A stretch of 33,131 bases of DNA from an uncultured beta proteobacterium (GTDB lineage Bacteria; Pseudomonadota; Gammaproteobacteria; Burkholderiales; Burkholderiaceae_C), in assembly GCA_903822435.1 (NCBI GenBank), contig CAIJPE010000309.1, positions 1 through 33,131 on the forward strand. The letters run 5' to 3'. Below, piece after piece: positions 1 through 8,186 of this stretch (position 1 is the stretch's first letter; every line of letters starts with the position of its first letter). The notes under the pieces were generated by a model, which worked only from the letters and a program-made list of their open reading frames with translations, was not told the origin of the DNA and ran no database searches. The position numbers and the translations under genes are program-made.

Positions 1-1
1 C

Positions 2-2026
2 GACCTGCGCTCGCGCATCGCCCACCTCGAAGGGCGGGCCGAACTCGACCCCCACGACATGCTTCGCGCCCACGTGCTGTCGCGCATCGTGTTCGACGCC
101 TGGCGGGCTGCAGGCCTGAACCTGGAGAGCTGGCGCGAGCTGCAACCCGTGGTCCACGATGAGTTCGCCCTGCTGGTGGAAGAGGCTTATCACGAGGCCA
201 ACCGCTGGCTGATGGAGCAGGGCGTTCTGGCCGAAGTCGACCTGCGCCCCTTCATTCGGCGTTCGCGCACGCACCCCAACGCCCCGCTGGGCTGGCAGGC
301 GGGCACTGGCGTGACCTACGGCCCGCGCGACGACGGGGCTTCGATCGGCCTGGGGGGTCCCTCGGGCTACGGGCCCACCACCGGCTTCGGCGGCGGGCCG
401 CGCAGCGGCTTCGGCGGCTGGGTCGGCGGTGGCGGCGGCAGCGGGGGGGACGCCCGCGGCGGCATCGTGGGCGAAGAGACCCGCATGATGACCCGCGGCG
501 CGCCGCTGACCCGCAGCCGCGAGCACGCCGAGGCGATGCTCGGCCGGATCAACCGCCTGGTGGGCCGGCACGTTCCGGATTTCGGCCACTCCACGCGCTC
601 GCAGAATCTGCCTGTGCAGCAGCGCCCGGCGGCCGTGATGTCGGCGGGCCTGGCCCGGGCGATCGAATCCGCGCAACAAGGCATCCGCCAGCGCCTGACG
701 CCGACTGCCCACCACGGCGAGCAGATGATCACCGCGCCGGTGATGCTGGAGGATCTGCACCAGCGCAAGCAGGCACTGAAGAAGGCCGCGGCCACCCCCG
801 AAGAGCGGGCCACGATCGAGATCGTGGCACTGCTGTTCCAGAGCATCCTCACCGAAGACCGCATCCCGGCCAGTGTGCGGGTGTGGTTCGCCCGGCTGCA
901 GATGCCGGTGCTGCGCGTGGCCGTCACCGAGCCTGATTTCTTTGCCACCATCGACCACCCGGCCCGCCGCCTCATCGACCGCATGGGCGCCTGCGTCATG
1001 GGCTTCGACGGGGCCGGGGCCAGCGTGGGCGAGGCGCTGGAGAAGGAAATCAAGCGCATCGTGCAGGTGGTGGAGGCCTACCCCGACACCGGCCGGCGCG
1101 TCTTCCAGACCGTGCTGACCGAGTTCGAGAAGTTCCTGGAGCACTACTTCAGCACCGAGAACGAGGCCACCAAGCGCGGGGTCTCGCTGGCCCAGCAGGT
1201 CGAGCAGCGCGAGACCCTGGCCATCCAGTACACGATCGAGCTGCGCCGCATGCTCAACGAGGTGCCGGTTCAGGAGGGCGTGCGCCAGTTCCTGTTCCAT
1301 GTGTGGGCCGATGTGCTGGCCACCACCGCGGTTCGCTTCGGCGGCCAGGGCGAGCAGACCAAGACCATGAAACGCGCGGCGGCTGACCTGATCTGGAGCG
1401 CCAGTGCGAAGGTCACGCGCGAAGAACGCGCCGAGGTGATCCGCCGCCTGCCGGTGCTGTTGAAGTCCCTGCGAGAGGGCATGGTCTCGGCCGGCATGGA
1501 TTCCGGCAAGCAGGACGAGCACATCCAGCAGCTCAACAACTCGCTGGCCGCCGCATTCACCGCCAAGGCGGCCGTGATCCCCGACGAGCGTCTGCGCGAG
1601 CTGATGGAGCGGCTGGAGACCCTGGAGGAGCTGCTGCCCGAAGCCCAGGACGTGGACATCGACGAGTCGATGGTGCTGGACCTCTCGGGGCACCGCAATT
1701 CCGAACTCGAAGTGGTGCTGGACGGTGGCTCCATGCCGGCGCCGGCCATGGTGGCCTGGGCCCGCGAGCTTCAGGTGGGCAGCTGGTACATGCTCGACCG
1801 CGGTGGCCACAGCGAGGCCGTGCAACTGGCCTGGCACGGCTTGCGCAAGCAGCTGTCGCTGTTCGTCACCCCACAGGGCCGCTGCGTGCTGTTCCAGCAG
1901 CACCGCCTGGCGAGCTACCTGCAGGCGGGCCTGATGCTGCCCGCCCAGGATGAAGCGCTGACCGTGCGCGCCACGCGCAGCGCGCTGGCCAAGCTCGACG
2001 TCGACGCCTCCAGGCTTCTCAGCTGA
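2..2026 (+). CDS. DUF1631 family protein, 5' end outside the window
   Basis: About 674 residues are visible. The frame is open from base 2, so the ATG at 59 is internal and the true start lies upstream. The N-terminal part is helical and contains a run beginning LSRIVFDAWRAAGL. A strongly glycine-rich linker follows at about bases 317-470. A long helical region comes next, and the last 90 or so residues look like a small beta-barrel (GSWYMLDRGG, then a segment ending in a CVLFQQHRLASYL-like strand). This arrangement fits the DUF1631 family of Proteobacteria, whose members usually run to about 700-800 residues and whose C-terminus resembles a PilZ-type barrel. The function is unknown; a cyclic-di-GMP or surface role is only a guess from the barrel. 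It converges on smg. Confidence 0.82.
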   Translation, partial: DLRSRIAHLEGRAELDPHDMLRAHVLSRIVFDAWRAAGLNLESWRELQPVVHDEFALLVEEAYHEANRWLMEQGVLAEVDLRPFIRRSRTHPNAPLGWQAGTGVTYGPRDDGASIGLGGPSGYGPTTGFGGGPRSGFGGWVGGGGGSGGDARGGIVGEETRMMTRGAPLTRSREHAEAMLGRINRLVGRHVPDFGHSTRSQNLPVQQRPAAVMSAGLARAIESAQQGIRQRLTPTAHHGEQMITAPVMLEDLHQRKQALKKAAATPEERATIEIVALLFQSILTEDRIPASVRVWFARLQMPVLRVAVTEPDFFATIDHPARRLIDRMGACVMGFDGAGASVGEALEKEIKRIVQVVEAYPDTGRRVFQTVLTEFEKFLEHYFSTENEATKRGVSLAQQVEQRETLAIQYTIELRRMLNEVPVQEGVRQFLFHVWADVLATTAVRFGGQGEQTKTMKRAAADLIWSASAKVTREERAEVIRRLPVLLKSLREGMVSAGMDSGKQDEHIQQLNNSLAAAFTAKAAVIPDERLRELMERLETLEELLPEAQDVDIDESMVLDLSGHRNSELEVVLDGGSMPAPAMVAWARELQVGSWYMLDRGGHSEAVQLAWHGLRKQLSLFVTPQGRCVLFQQHRLASYLQAGLMLPAQDEALTVRATRSALAKLDVDASRLLS

Positions 2027-2053
2027 ATCGGCCCAGGGGGCGATGCCGATGGC

Positions 2054-2066
2054 CCGGCGAAGCCGG
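2054..2066. terminator. Short GC hairpin between convergent genes
   Basis: A perfect 5-bp stem (CCGGC-GAA-GCCGG) lies in the 89-base gap between the DUF1631 gene and the convergent smg. No T tract follows on either strand, so it is at best a weak or Rho-assisted terminator. Confidence 0.25.
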
Positions 2067-2115
2067 TTCCGCACCGTGCACCTGGCCGGGGCAGGCCTGA
2101 ACGGCCGCCTCGGAT

Positions 2116-2568
2116 TCAATGGATCAGTCGGTCTCCCGGATCGACGAAGAGTTCGTCGAGGATCAGCGCGTCGGGCTCTTCCCCCAGGCTCCAGAAGACC
2201 ATCAGCACGATGATCTTGAGGTCTTCCAGGTCCATCGGGCCGCCGCCCACCGCCATGGCTCGGTCGATGACCATCTCGCGCATGGGTGCGGGCAACACGC
2301 CGGCGGATTCCAGGAAGGCGATGAATCCGACCGAGGCTTCGTCCAGGACTTCGCGTTCGGCATCGGTGTAGATCCGCATGCTGCCCTGCACAGGCGTGCC
2401 GGTAACGGATTCCGCACTGCTGGCGAGGCCATCGAGCCACCGCAAGGCGTCCTGGATTTCCTCGGGTTCGAAGCCCACGGCCGAGAGCTTGCGCGAGAGC
2501 TGCTTGGGCTCCGGGCAGGCGTCGGGGCGCCAGTAGTTCTCGTAGAGATAGACCAGAACGTCGAACAT
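2116..2568 (-). CDS. smg: Smg family protein (DUF494)
   Basis: The product has 150 residues and begins MFDVLVYLYENYW, the typical N-terminus of Smg. The family is usually 150-160 residues, which favours this ATG at 2568 over one 33 bases upstream that would add an atypical leader. The protein is small, acidic and helical, with the family feature of a GFEPEEIQDALRWL segment near residue 35. Smg has no established biochemical activity. It is known mainly for sitting beside dprA and def/fmt, as it does here, 56 bases downstream of dprA. It is probably the last gene of the LysM-dprA-smg group. Confidence 0.9.
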   Translation of the reverse strand: MFDVLVYLYENYWRPDACPEPKQLSRKLSAVGFEPEEIQDALRWLDGLASSAESVTGTPVQGSMRIYTDAEREVLDEASVGFIAFLESAGVLPAPMREMVIDRAMAVGGGPMDLEDLKIIVLMVFWSLGEEPDALILDELFVDPGDRLIH

Positions 2569-2624
2569 GAATTCACTATACCCGAGCGCCGCCCCCAGCA
2601 ATCGCCGGAGATCGTGCCGGCTGG

Positions 2625-3734
2625 CTAGCCGGTGCTCCGACGCTGGTAAAGCCCGCCGGGCAGGCGGGCCACCCGGCCTTGCAGCTCCAGGTCGAGAAGC
2701 CGCGCGCTGAGCTCGGCCGTGGGCCAGCCGGTGCGTGCCAGCAGGGCGTCCAGCGTCACCGGGTCGTGGCCGAGGGCCTGCAGCAAGGGGTCCTCGCCCG
2801 GGGCGGACGTTTCATCCGGCGCGTCCAGCAGGCAGGCCTGGCGGGTCATGGCCGGGCCCTGCAGTTCTTCCAGCACGTCCTCGGCCGACTCCACGAGCTT
2901 GGCGCCCTGCTTGATCAGCAGGTGGCAGCCCCGCGACTGTTCGGCATGGATCGAGCCCGGAATGGCATAGACGTCGCGCCCGGCCTCCAGCGCCAGCCGG
3001 GCCGTGATCAGCGAGCCCGAGCGAAGGGCGGCTTCGACGACCAGCGTGCCGCGCGACAGCGCCGCGATGATGCGGTTTCGCTGCGGAAAGTTCTCGGCCA
3101 GCGGGGGCGTGCCCGGCGCGTACTCGCTGACCAGTGCGCCCAATGCGGCGATGCGCTGGGCCAGCGCGGCGTGCCGCGCGGGGTAGCAGCGGTCCAGGCC
3201 GGTGCCCACCACCGCCACGGTCGGCGCGCCGCAGGACAGGGCGCCTTCGTGCGCCGCCGCATCGATGCCCAGCGCCAGCCCCGAGACGATGGTGTAGCCG
3301 TGCCGGCCCAGGCCCGCCGCGAAGGCGCGCGCGTTGTCCAGGCCCTGCGCGGTGGGCTTGCGGCTGCCCACCACCGCCACCGAAGGGGCCGACAGCGCGT
3401 CCAAGCGGCCCTGCACGTACAGCAGCAAGGGCGGGTCGGCTGTCTGCAGCAGCAAGGGTGGCCACGCGGCGTCGCCCAGGCTCAGGACGTGCCGGTCGGG
3501 GCCGCCCGACAGCCAGGCCTGGGCGGCTTGCCAGCGCAGGTCGAAAGCCGACGGGACTTCTGCCAGTGCGTCGGCCAGCGCCGCGCCCACCAGGTTGCGC
3601 AGGGCCGCCCTGGATGCCGACAGCACGGCGGCGGGCGACCCGAAGGCTGCCAGAAGTTGCCGTGCGGTATCGCGGCCGACGCCCGGCGTCTCCAACAACC
3701 GGAACCAGGCGGCGAAATCGTCAGCAGCGGCCAC
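2625..3734 (-). CDS. dprA: DNA-processing protein DprA
   Basis: This 369-residue protein should load RecA onto incoming single-stranded DNA during natural transformation, in the cytoplasm. An N-terminal helix-hairpin-helix/SAM-like region spans about residues 1-70. The Rossmann-like core carries VAVVGSRKPTAQG (119-131), SGLALGIDAAAHEGA (151-165), a GTGLDRCYP segment (177-185) and the hallmark FPQRNRIIAALS (216-227) followed by EAALRSGSLITA. The last 55 or so residues fit the winged-helix (DML1-like) C-terminal domain. The start is GTG at 3734. It lies 72 bases downstream of the LysM gene and shares its direction. Length and motifs are complete, so it should be functional, though no other competence genes are visible here. 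Confidence 0.95.
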   Translation of the reverse strand: MAAADDFAAWFRLLETPGVGRDTARQLLAAFGSPAAVLSASRAALRNLVGAALADALAEVPSAFDLRWQAAQAWLSGGPDRHVLSLGDAAWPPLLLQTADPPLLLYVQGRLDALSAPSVAVVGSRKPTAQGLDNARAFAAGLGRHGYTIVSGLALGIDAAAHEGALSCGAPTVAVVGTGLDRCYPARHAALAQRIAALGALVSEYAPGTPPLAENFPQRNRIIAALSRGTLVVEAALRSGSLITARLALEAGRDVYAIPGSIHAEQSRGCHLLIKQGAKLVESAEDVLEELQGPAMTRQACLLDAPDETSAPGEDPLLQALGHDPVTLDALLARTGWPTAELSARLLDLELQGRVARLPGGLYQRRSTG

Positions 3735-3806
3735 GGGGTGTGCCGGGCCGCGGCGGCGCGGCTGCGCCCCGCGGTGGGGTGCGGCTGGCCGGCGCGGCAG
3801 CCGGGT

Positions 3807-5030
3807 TCAGGGTTGGGTGAAGCGATCGCCGGCGCTGACCGGTTCCAGCACGTTCAGGATCAGGGCGTAGGACACGCGCTCGAAGGTGCGGAACACGAAG
3901 ATCAGGCCGTGCCGTTCGTCGGGCAGCCGCATGGCCACCTTCGCGCCCGGAGTGGTGGTGTCCACCGCGGGCTGGCCGGCGCGCCACAGGGCCAGCACGT
4001 GGCCGCGCTCGATGCCGTCGCGCTTGCCGCGGTTGATGGAAACCACCTGGTTCTGCCCGGCATTCACGCCGTCGCCGTAGATGGCCACGATGCGGCCGTC
4101 CAGCGCCGCCAGCGGGGCGTGCGGCACGTAAGCCACCAGTTCTTGCTGCGGCACCGGCGACAGCCGGTCGCCCACGCCGGCTTCGAGCCGCGTGGTGGTG
4201 ACCTTGAAGGTGTCGGGCACCACGACGTTGCGGTCGTTGGGGGACGCCACGCCTTCGCCAGCCCTCTGGCGCTCGGCCGTGCCCACGTAGCGGCCTTCGT
4301 AGCCCAGCACCTCGCGGGTTTCGGGGTCGATCAGCGGCGTGAGTTCGCGGAAGAGGCGGAAGTCGCGCGCGCCGCCCAGGTCGCCCCGGACGTAGGCGGT
4401 CTCCCCGCGCGAGACCATCACGCGGCCTTCCTGCGTGGCCACGATGCGCGGCGCGGTTTCGAGCTCGTTGCTGTCGAAGACCACGGCCTCGGTCAGGAAA
4501 GGACCGATCAGGTTGAGCGGGATGGTGGCGATGGCGCCGTTGTCCAGCACCTGGCTGCGCACCTTGGGCGAGAGCTTGACGGTGTTGTTCGGGATCCCCT
4601 GGCCATCGGCCAGGCGCAACCGGGCCCTGCCGTCCTTCTTTTCGAGCACCAGCACCTGGCCCGGGTAGATCAGGTGCGGGTTGCGGATCTGCTCGAGGTT
4701 CATGCCCCAGAGTTCGGGCCAGCGCCAGGCCGATTTCAGGAACAGGCTGGAGATGCCCCAGAGGGTGTCGCCGCGCTGGACGGTGTGGGAATCGGGGGCG
4801 TTGGGGGCCAGGTCGGCCAGCGGCACGCCGGCCTGCGCCACGCGCTGCGCGGTGTCGCGCCATTCGGGGCTGACGGGCAGCTTGCTGGTCTGGGCCTGGG
4901 CCAGCCCGGACGTCGCACCCAGGGCCGCCGCGAGGGCCACCCCGGCTGCCACCGTGCGCAGCCGTTGCGGCAGGGCAGGCCGCACTTCGTGCGGCGTGGC
5001 GTAGTTGCCGCGGCGATCGCAAATGCTCAT
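3807..5030 (-). CDS. LysM-domain cell-envelope protein
   Basis: The product has 407 residues. An N-terminal export signal is suggested by the hydrophobic stretch at residues 27-44, ending in an AQAQ-type cleavage region near residue 47. One LysM motif covers about residues 81-130 (HTVQRGDTLWGIS, then NPHLIYPGQVLVL) and should bind peptidoglycan in the periplasm. The remaining 275 residues are beta-rich with no catalytic motif I recognise. Orthologues occupy the same place upstream of dprA in many Burkholderiales and are annotated only as LysM proteins. A GGAGA element stands 11 bases before the ATG. It is divergent from def across 276 bases. Confidence 0.88.
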   Translation of the reverse strand: MSICDRRGNYATPHEVRPALPQRLRTVAAGVALAAALGATSGLAQAQTSKLPVSPEWRDTAQRVAQAGVPLADLAPNAPDSHTVQRGDTLWGISSLFLKSAWRWPELWGMNLEQIRNPHLIYPGQVLVLEKKDGRARLRLADGQGIPNNTVKLSPKVRSQVLDNGAIATIPLNLIGPFLTEAVVFDSNELETAPRIVATQEGRVMVSRGETAYVRGDLGGARDFRLFRELTPLIDPETREVLGYEGRYVGTAERQRAGEGVASPNDRNVVVPDTFKVTTTRLEAGVGDRLSPVPQQELVAYVPHAPLAALDGRIVAIYGDGVNAGQNQVVSINRGKRDGIERGHVLALWRAGQPAVDTTTPGAKVAMRLPDERHGLIFVFRTFERVSYALILNVLEPVSAGDRFTQP

Positions 5031-5306
5031 GACGCTTTTAGTCTCCAGGCGGTTGGCTTGGCGGCGGCGGATGCGAAAATACGCCGAGGCCTGCGGGGGG
5101 CGAACCCCGTGCGCATGCGATCAAAACCGCAAGCCCGAGGTCCAGCTTGCTCATATCGTTTCACAGATTCTGCCCATAAACCCTTGACGTCGCAACGAAA
5201 CCGGCCGCCCGTGCGGTACCCCACACCCTCCGAGGTGTGCCCGCCGTTGTGACCCCTCCACAGCTGTTGCGAGCTGTTTCCACACCCACATTTCGCCACG
5301 CCAAAC
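5031..5306. promoter_or_regulatory. Divergent LysM gene/def intergenic region
   Basis: These 276 bases should hold promoters for both directions. On the minus strand, TATTTT (5081-5076) is a possible -10 about 45 bases before the LysM start, with no convincing -35. On the plus strand TTGACG (5184-5189) resembles a -35, but no good -10 follows. Two structures stand out: a 6-bp inverted repeat CACACC/GGTGTG (5222-5227 and 5234-5239) and a direct repeat AGCTGTT at 5262-5268 and 5272-5278, exactly 10 bases apart, 29 bases before the def start. Confidence 0.4.
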
Positions 5307-5822
5307 ATGGCTCTGCTCACCATCCTTCGCTACCCCGACCCACGGCTGCACACCGTGGCAAAGCCCGTCGCGGCGGTCGATGACCGCATCCGGCGCCTCG
5401 TCGACGACATGGTCGAGACCATGTACGCCAGCGAGGGTGTCGGCCTGGCGGCCACGCAGGTCAACGTGCACGAACGCGTGATCGTGATGGACACCTCCGA
5501 GCAGCACAACCAGCCGATGGTGTTGATCAACCCGGAAATCCTGCAGCGCAGCGACGATCTGGCCATCGCCGAGGAAGGCTGCCTGTCGGTGCCGCAGGTC
5601 TACGACCGCATCGAGCGCCCGGCCCGCGTGACGGTGCGCGCGCTGGGTCGCGATGGCCAGCCTTTCGAACTGGAAGCCGAGGGTCTGGCCGCGGTGTGCG
5701 TGCAGCACGAGATGGACCACCTGATCGGCAAGGTCTTCGTGGACTACCTCAGTCCGCTGAAGCGCGACCGCATCCGGACCAAGATGATCAAGAAGTCGCG
5801 TGACGACCTGCGCGTGCGCTGA
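5307..5822 (+). CDS. def: Peptide deformylase
   Basis: This enzyme removes the formyl group from the N-terminal Met of new proteins at the ribosome. The product has 171 residues, normal for the family. All three metal-site motifs are intact: GVGLAATQ (44-51), EGCLSVP (90-96, with the metal-binding Cys92) and HEMDH (134-138, His134 and His138 as ligands and Glu135 as catalytic base). The start is ATG at 5307. It forms the usual pair with fmt, whose product adds the formyl group that Def removes. The 36-base spacing suggests co-transcription. Confidence 0.97.
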   Translation: MALLTILRYPDPRLHTVAKPVAAVDDRIRRLVDDMVETMYASEGVGLAATQVNVHERVIVMDTSEQHNQPMVLINPEILQRSDDLAIAEEGCLSVPQVYDRIERPARVTVRALGRDGQPFELEAEGLAAVCVQHEMDHLIGKVFVDYLSPLKRDRIRTKMIKKSRDDLRVR

Positions 5823-5858
5823 CCGGTGCCCGGCCCTTCTCGGCCGGTGGGGGCCCCC

Positions 5859-6794
5859 ATGAGGGTGGCCTTCGCCGGCACGCCGGAATTCGCCCGCACC
5901 GCCCTGGCCGCGCTGGTGGACGCGGGCCACGGAGTGCCGCTGGTTCTCACCCAGCCCGACCGTCCCGCCGGCCGCGGGCTGAAGCTGCAGGGCTCGCCCG
6001 TCAAGCAATGGGCGCTCTCGCACGGCCTGCCCGTGGCGCAGCCGCGCAGCCTGCGCCTGGACGGCAAGTTCCCCGAAGACGCCCGGGCCGCGCAGCAGGC
6101 CCTGGCCGACGCCCGGCCCGAGGTGATGGTGGTGGCCGCTTACGGCCTGATCCTGCCGGCCTGGGTGCTGGCCCAGCCGGTGCATGGGTGCCTGAACATC
6201 CACGGCTCCCTGCTGCCGCGCTGGCGTGGCGCGGCGCCCATCCAGCGGGCCATCGAGGCCGGCGACACGCGGACCGGCATCACCCTGATGCAGATGGACG
6301 CGGGGCTGGACACCGGCGCCATGCTGCGGTGGCGGGCCGTGCCCATCGGCGCCGACACGACCGCCGCCAGCTTGCACGATGAACTCGCGGCTCTGGGCGC
6401 CAGGCTCATGCTGCAGGGGCTGGACGACCTGGCCCGTGGCGCGCTCCGGCCGCAGCCCCAACCCAGGGAAGGCATCACCTACGCCAGCAAGATCGACAAG
6501 GCCGAGGCCGCCATCGACTGGCAGCAGCCGGCGGCCGTGATCGAGCGCCGCCTGCGCGCCTTCGATCCTTTCCCCGGTTGCACGGCCGTGCTCGGCGGCC
6601 AGGCACTGAAGGTCTGGCGCGCCCGCGTGGCCCCTGGACAAGGCACGCCCGGCCAGGTGCTGACCGGGGCGCCGGGGGAACTCACGGTGGCTTGCGGAGA
6701 AGGCGCCCTGGAGTTGCTGGAAGTCCAACAGGCTGGCGGCCGCCGCATGCCGGCGCGCGAGTTTCTGCAGCGCCACCCCGCCGCGGGCCGCTGA
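5859..6794 (+). CDS. fmt: Methionyl-tRNA formyltransferase
   Basis: This enzyme transfers formyl from 10-formyl-tetrahydrofolate to Met-tRNAfMet. From the ATG at 5859 the product has 311 residues and begins [12 protein letters not shown], matching the family. A GTG at 5826 would add 11 atypical residues. The N-terminal formyltransferase fold contains [17 protein letters not shown] (113-129). Asn113, His115 and Asp151 correspond to the catalytic triad of the family. [11 protein letters not shown] (30-40) is also typical. The C-terminal 100 residues fit the OB-like tRNA-binding domain. It lies just downstream of def. Confidence 0.96.
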   Translation: MRVAFAGTPEFARTALAALVDAGHGVPLVLTQPDRPAGRGLKLQGSPVKQWALSHGLPVAQPRSLRLDGKFPEDARAAQQALADARPEVMVVAAYGLILPAWVLAQPVHGCLNIHGSLLPRWRGAAPIQRAIEAGDTRTGITLMQMDAGLDTGAMLRWRAVPIGADTTAASLHDELAALGARLMLQGLDDLARGALRPQPQPREGITYASKIDKAEAAIDWQQPAAVIERRLRAFDPFPGCTAVLGGQALKVWRARVAPGQGTPGQVLTGAPGELTVACGEGALELLEVQQAGGRRMPAREFLQRHPAAGR

Positions 6795-6864
6795 GCGCGC
6801 CGGCACGGCCCCGCTCAAGCCGGTGCCGTCTGGCGCCGATAACCAGGGGTCTCGGACGAACCCC

Positions 6865-7284
6865 ATGCGCCGCCCTTTCAACGCCCCTCTCGTCGCCCTG
6901 ATGGTCGCCTTTGCGGCGGTCCTCCCGGGATGTGACCAGCTCGGCATCGAGTCGGCCGCCGTCATCGCCGCGCGCCGCGAGGCCGAGGGCAAGGCCATCG
7001 GAGGCGGTTGCCGCCACGCAGCCCGTTCGGTGGAGAGCTGTTTCAACCAGAACAAGCGCGCCGACAAGGCCGCCGTCTTCGCCGGCTGGCGTGAGATGAA
7101 CGACTACATGCGCGAAAACAAGATCGACGCCATGCCCGGCCCGCCGGAGCCGGCCGAGACCAAGGTGGAGCCCGGCGAGGACGCCGGTGAAGCCAAGGTT
7201 GCCAAGGCCGACAAGGCGCCGAAGGAAGACAAGGCCGAGAAGGTCGAGCCCCCAGTGCCCAAGCGGCGCCGCGGCCCGCCCTGA
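6865..7284 (+). CDS. Small predicted lipoprotein with charged tail
   Basis: The product has 139 residues from ATG 6865. A basic start and hydrophobic stretch lead to a lipobox-like LPGC with Cys23, so it is probably a lipid-anchored envelope protein. The Pro at position -2 of the lipobox is slightly unusual. The middle part (about 24-85) is helical and carries two further cysteines in a CRHAARSVESC segment that could form a disulfide. From about residue 90 it is a low-complexity Lys/Glu/Ala/Pro tail ending in a KRRRGPP cluster. I do not recognise a family. It follows fmt by 70 bases and precedes the GIN-domain gene; a link to either is not shown. Confidence 0.72.
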   Translation: MRRPFNAPLVALMVAFAAVLPGCDQLGIESAAVIAARREAEGKAIGGGCRHAARSVESCFNQNKRADKAAVFAGWREMNDYMRENKIDAMPGPPEPAETKVEPGEDAGEAKVAKADKAPKEDKAEKVEPPVPKRRRGPP

Positions 7285-7302
7285 ACGACGGACCTGCACG
7301 CT

Positions 7303-7348
7303 GCCGCGGCGTTTCGTCGGCCGCAGCCGCAGCGCGTCGCGCCGCGGC
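7303..7348. repeat. Inverted repeat between lipoprotein and GIN genes
   Basis: GCCGCGGCG (7303-7311) is matched by CGCCGCGGC (7340-7348), giving 9-bp arms and a 28-base loop within the 121-base gap. Each arm is itself nearly palindromic. No T run follows, so terminator function is uncertain. Confidence 0.3.
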
Positions 7349-7393
7349 GGCTCGAAAGCCCGGCCTCGGGCACAGTCGGTTCTGCCTGATCCC

Positions 7394-7400
7394 AAGGAGA
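7394..7400 (+). promoter_or_regulatory. Strong ribosome binding site of the GIN-domain gene
   Basis: AAGGAGA ends 5 bases before the ATG at 7406. It is one of the best Shine-Dalgarno matches in the window and fixes this start against in-frame codons further upstream. Confidence 0.75.
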
Positions 7401-7405
7401 GACCG

Positions 7406-8146
7406 ATGAAATCCACCGCATGCACCCTGCTGGTCACCCTGTGCTGTGCCGCGGCCCTGCCGGCCCTGTGTCCGGAACCGGCCCTGGCTGCCGTCGTGGG
7501 GTCGGGCCAGACGGCCACCGAGGCGCGCAACCTGGCCGATTTCCAGGCCATCGCCCTGGCGGGCTCCATGGACCTGCTGGTGCGCCAGGGGCCCACCCAG
7601 TCCGTGCAGGTGGAGGCCGACGACAACCTGCTGCCCCTGCTGGAAACCGTGGTCGAGACCCGCAACAGCGTGCCCACGCTGGTCGTGCGCTGGAAGCGGG
7701 GCGAGAGCTACCGCACCCGCGGCAAGGTCCGCGTGACGGTGGTGGTGCCGCGGCTGAGTGCCGTGGCGGCCGCGGGCTCGGGCGACATCACGCTCGAGGC
7801 CCTGAACACCCCGGCGTTGAACGTGGTGCTGTCGGGTTCCAGCGACGTGCGATTCAGCGGCCTGGCCACCGACGACCTGAGCGTGCGCATCTCGGGCAGC
7901 GGCGATGCCAGGGGCAGCGGCAAGGCGCGCCGGCTGTCCGTCGCCATTTCCGGCAGCGGCAATGTAAAGACGCCCGACCTGAGCGCCGACGACGTGAGCA
8001 TCAGCATCGCGGGCAGCGGCGATGCCGACGTCAACGCCCAGAAGACGCTGGACGTGAGCGTGGCCGGCAGCGGCAGCGTGGTCTACAGCGGGGGCGCTGC
8101 CGTCAAGAGCTCGATTGCCGGCAGCGGCAGCGTCAAGCGCAAGTGA
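7406..8146 (+). CDS. Secreted GIN-domain (DUF2807) repeat protein
   Basis: The product has 246 residues. A signal peptide (about 1-28) ends in an ALA|A cleavage region. The remainder matches the head-GIN/DUF2807 family, which forms a right-handed parallel beta-helix. Seven Gly-Ser turns recur at residues 124, 144, 164, 183, 203, 221 and 239, 18-20 residues apart: GSGD, GSSD, GSGD, GSGN, GSGD, GSGS, GSGS. These fit successive helix rungs. The N-terminal part (DFQAIALAGSMDLLVRQG) is the usual family opening. The family is periplasmic or surface-exposed, and its function is not established. It follows the lipoprotein gene by 121 bases and lies just before azlC. Confidence 0.85.
   Translation: MKSTACTLLVTLCCAAALPALCPEPALAAVVGSGQTATEARNLADFQAIALAGSMDLLVRQGPTQSVQVEADDNLLPLLETVVETRNSVPTLVVRWKRGESYRTRGKVRVTVVVPRLSAVAAAGSGDITLEALNTPALNVVLSGSSDVRFSGLATDDLSVRISGSGDARGSGKARRLSVAISGSGNVKTPDLSADDVSISIAGSGDADVNAQKTLDVSVAGSGSVVYSGGAAVKSSIAGSGSVKRK
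7893..8026 (+). repeat. Internal DNA repeats in the GIN-domain gene
   Basis: The 17-base sequence CGGGCAGCGGCGATGCC occurs at 7893-7909 and again at 8010-8026, in the same reading frame and 117 bases (39 codons, two beta-helix rungs) apart. Looser copies of GGCAGCGGC continue to the gene end. These could support rung gain or loss by recombination. Confidence 0.7.
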
Positions 8147-8186
8147 TCGCGAAGGCGAAGGCGCCGCGGTTGGCGACAATGCAGGG

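Noticed and set aside
2679..5252. A plus-strand open frame of 857 codons antisense to dprA and the LysM gene
   Set aside because: It shows the same composition artefact. It covers two well-supported genes and their divergent intergenic region, and has no start context or domain.
5826..5858. GTG 5826 as the fmt start
   Set aside because: It would add 11 residues absent from the family; ATG 5859 gives the usual [11 protein letters not shown] start.
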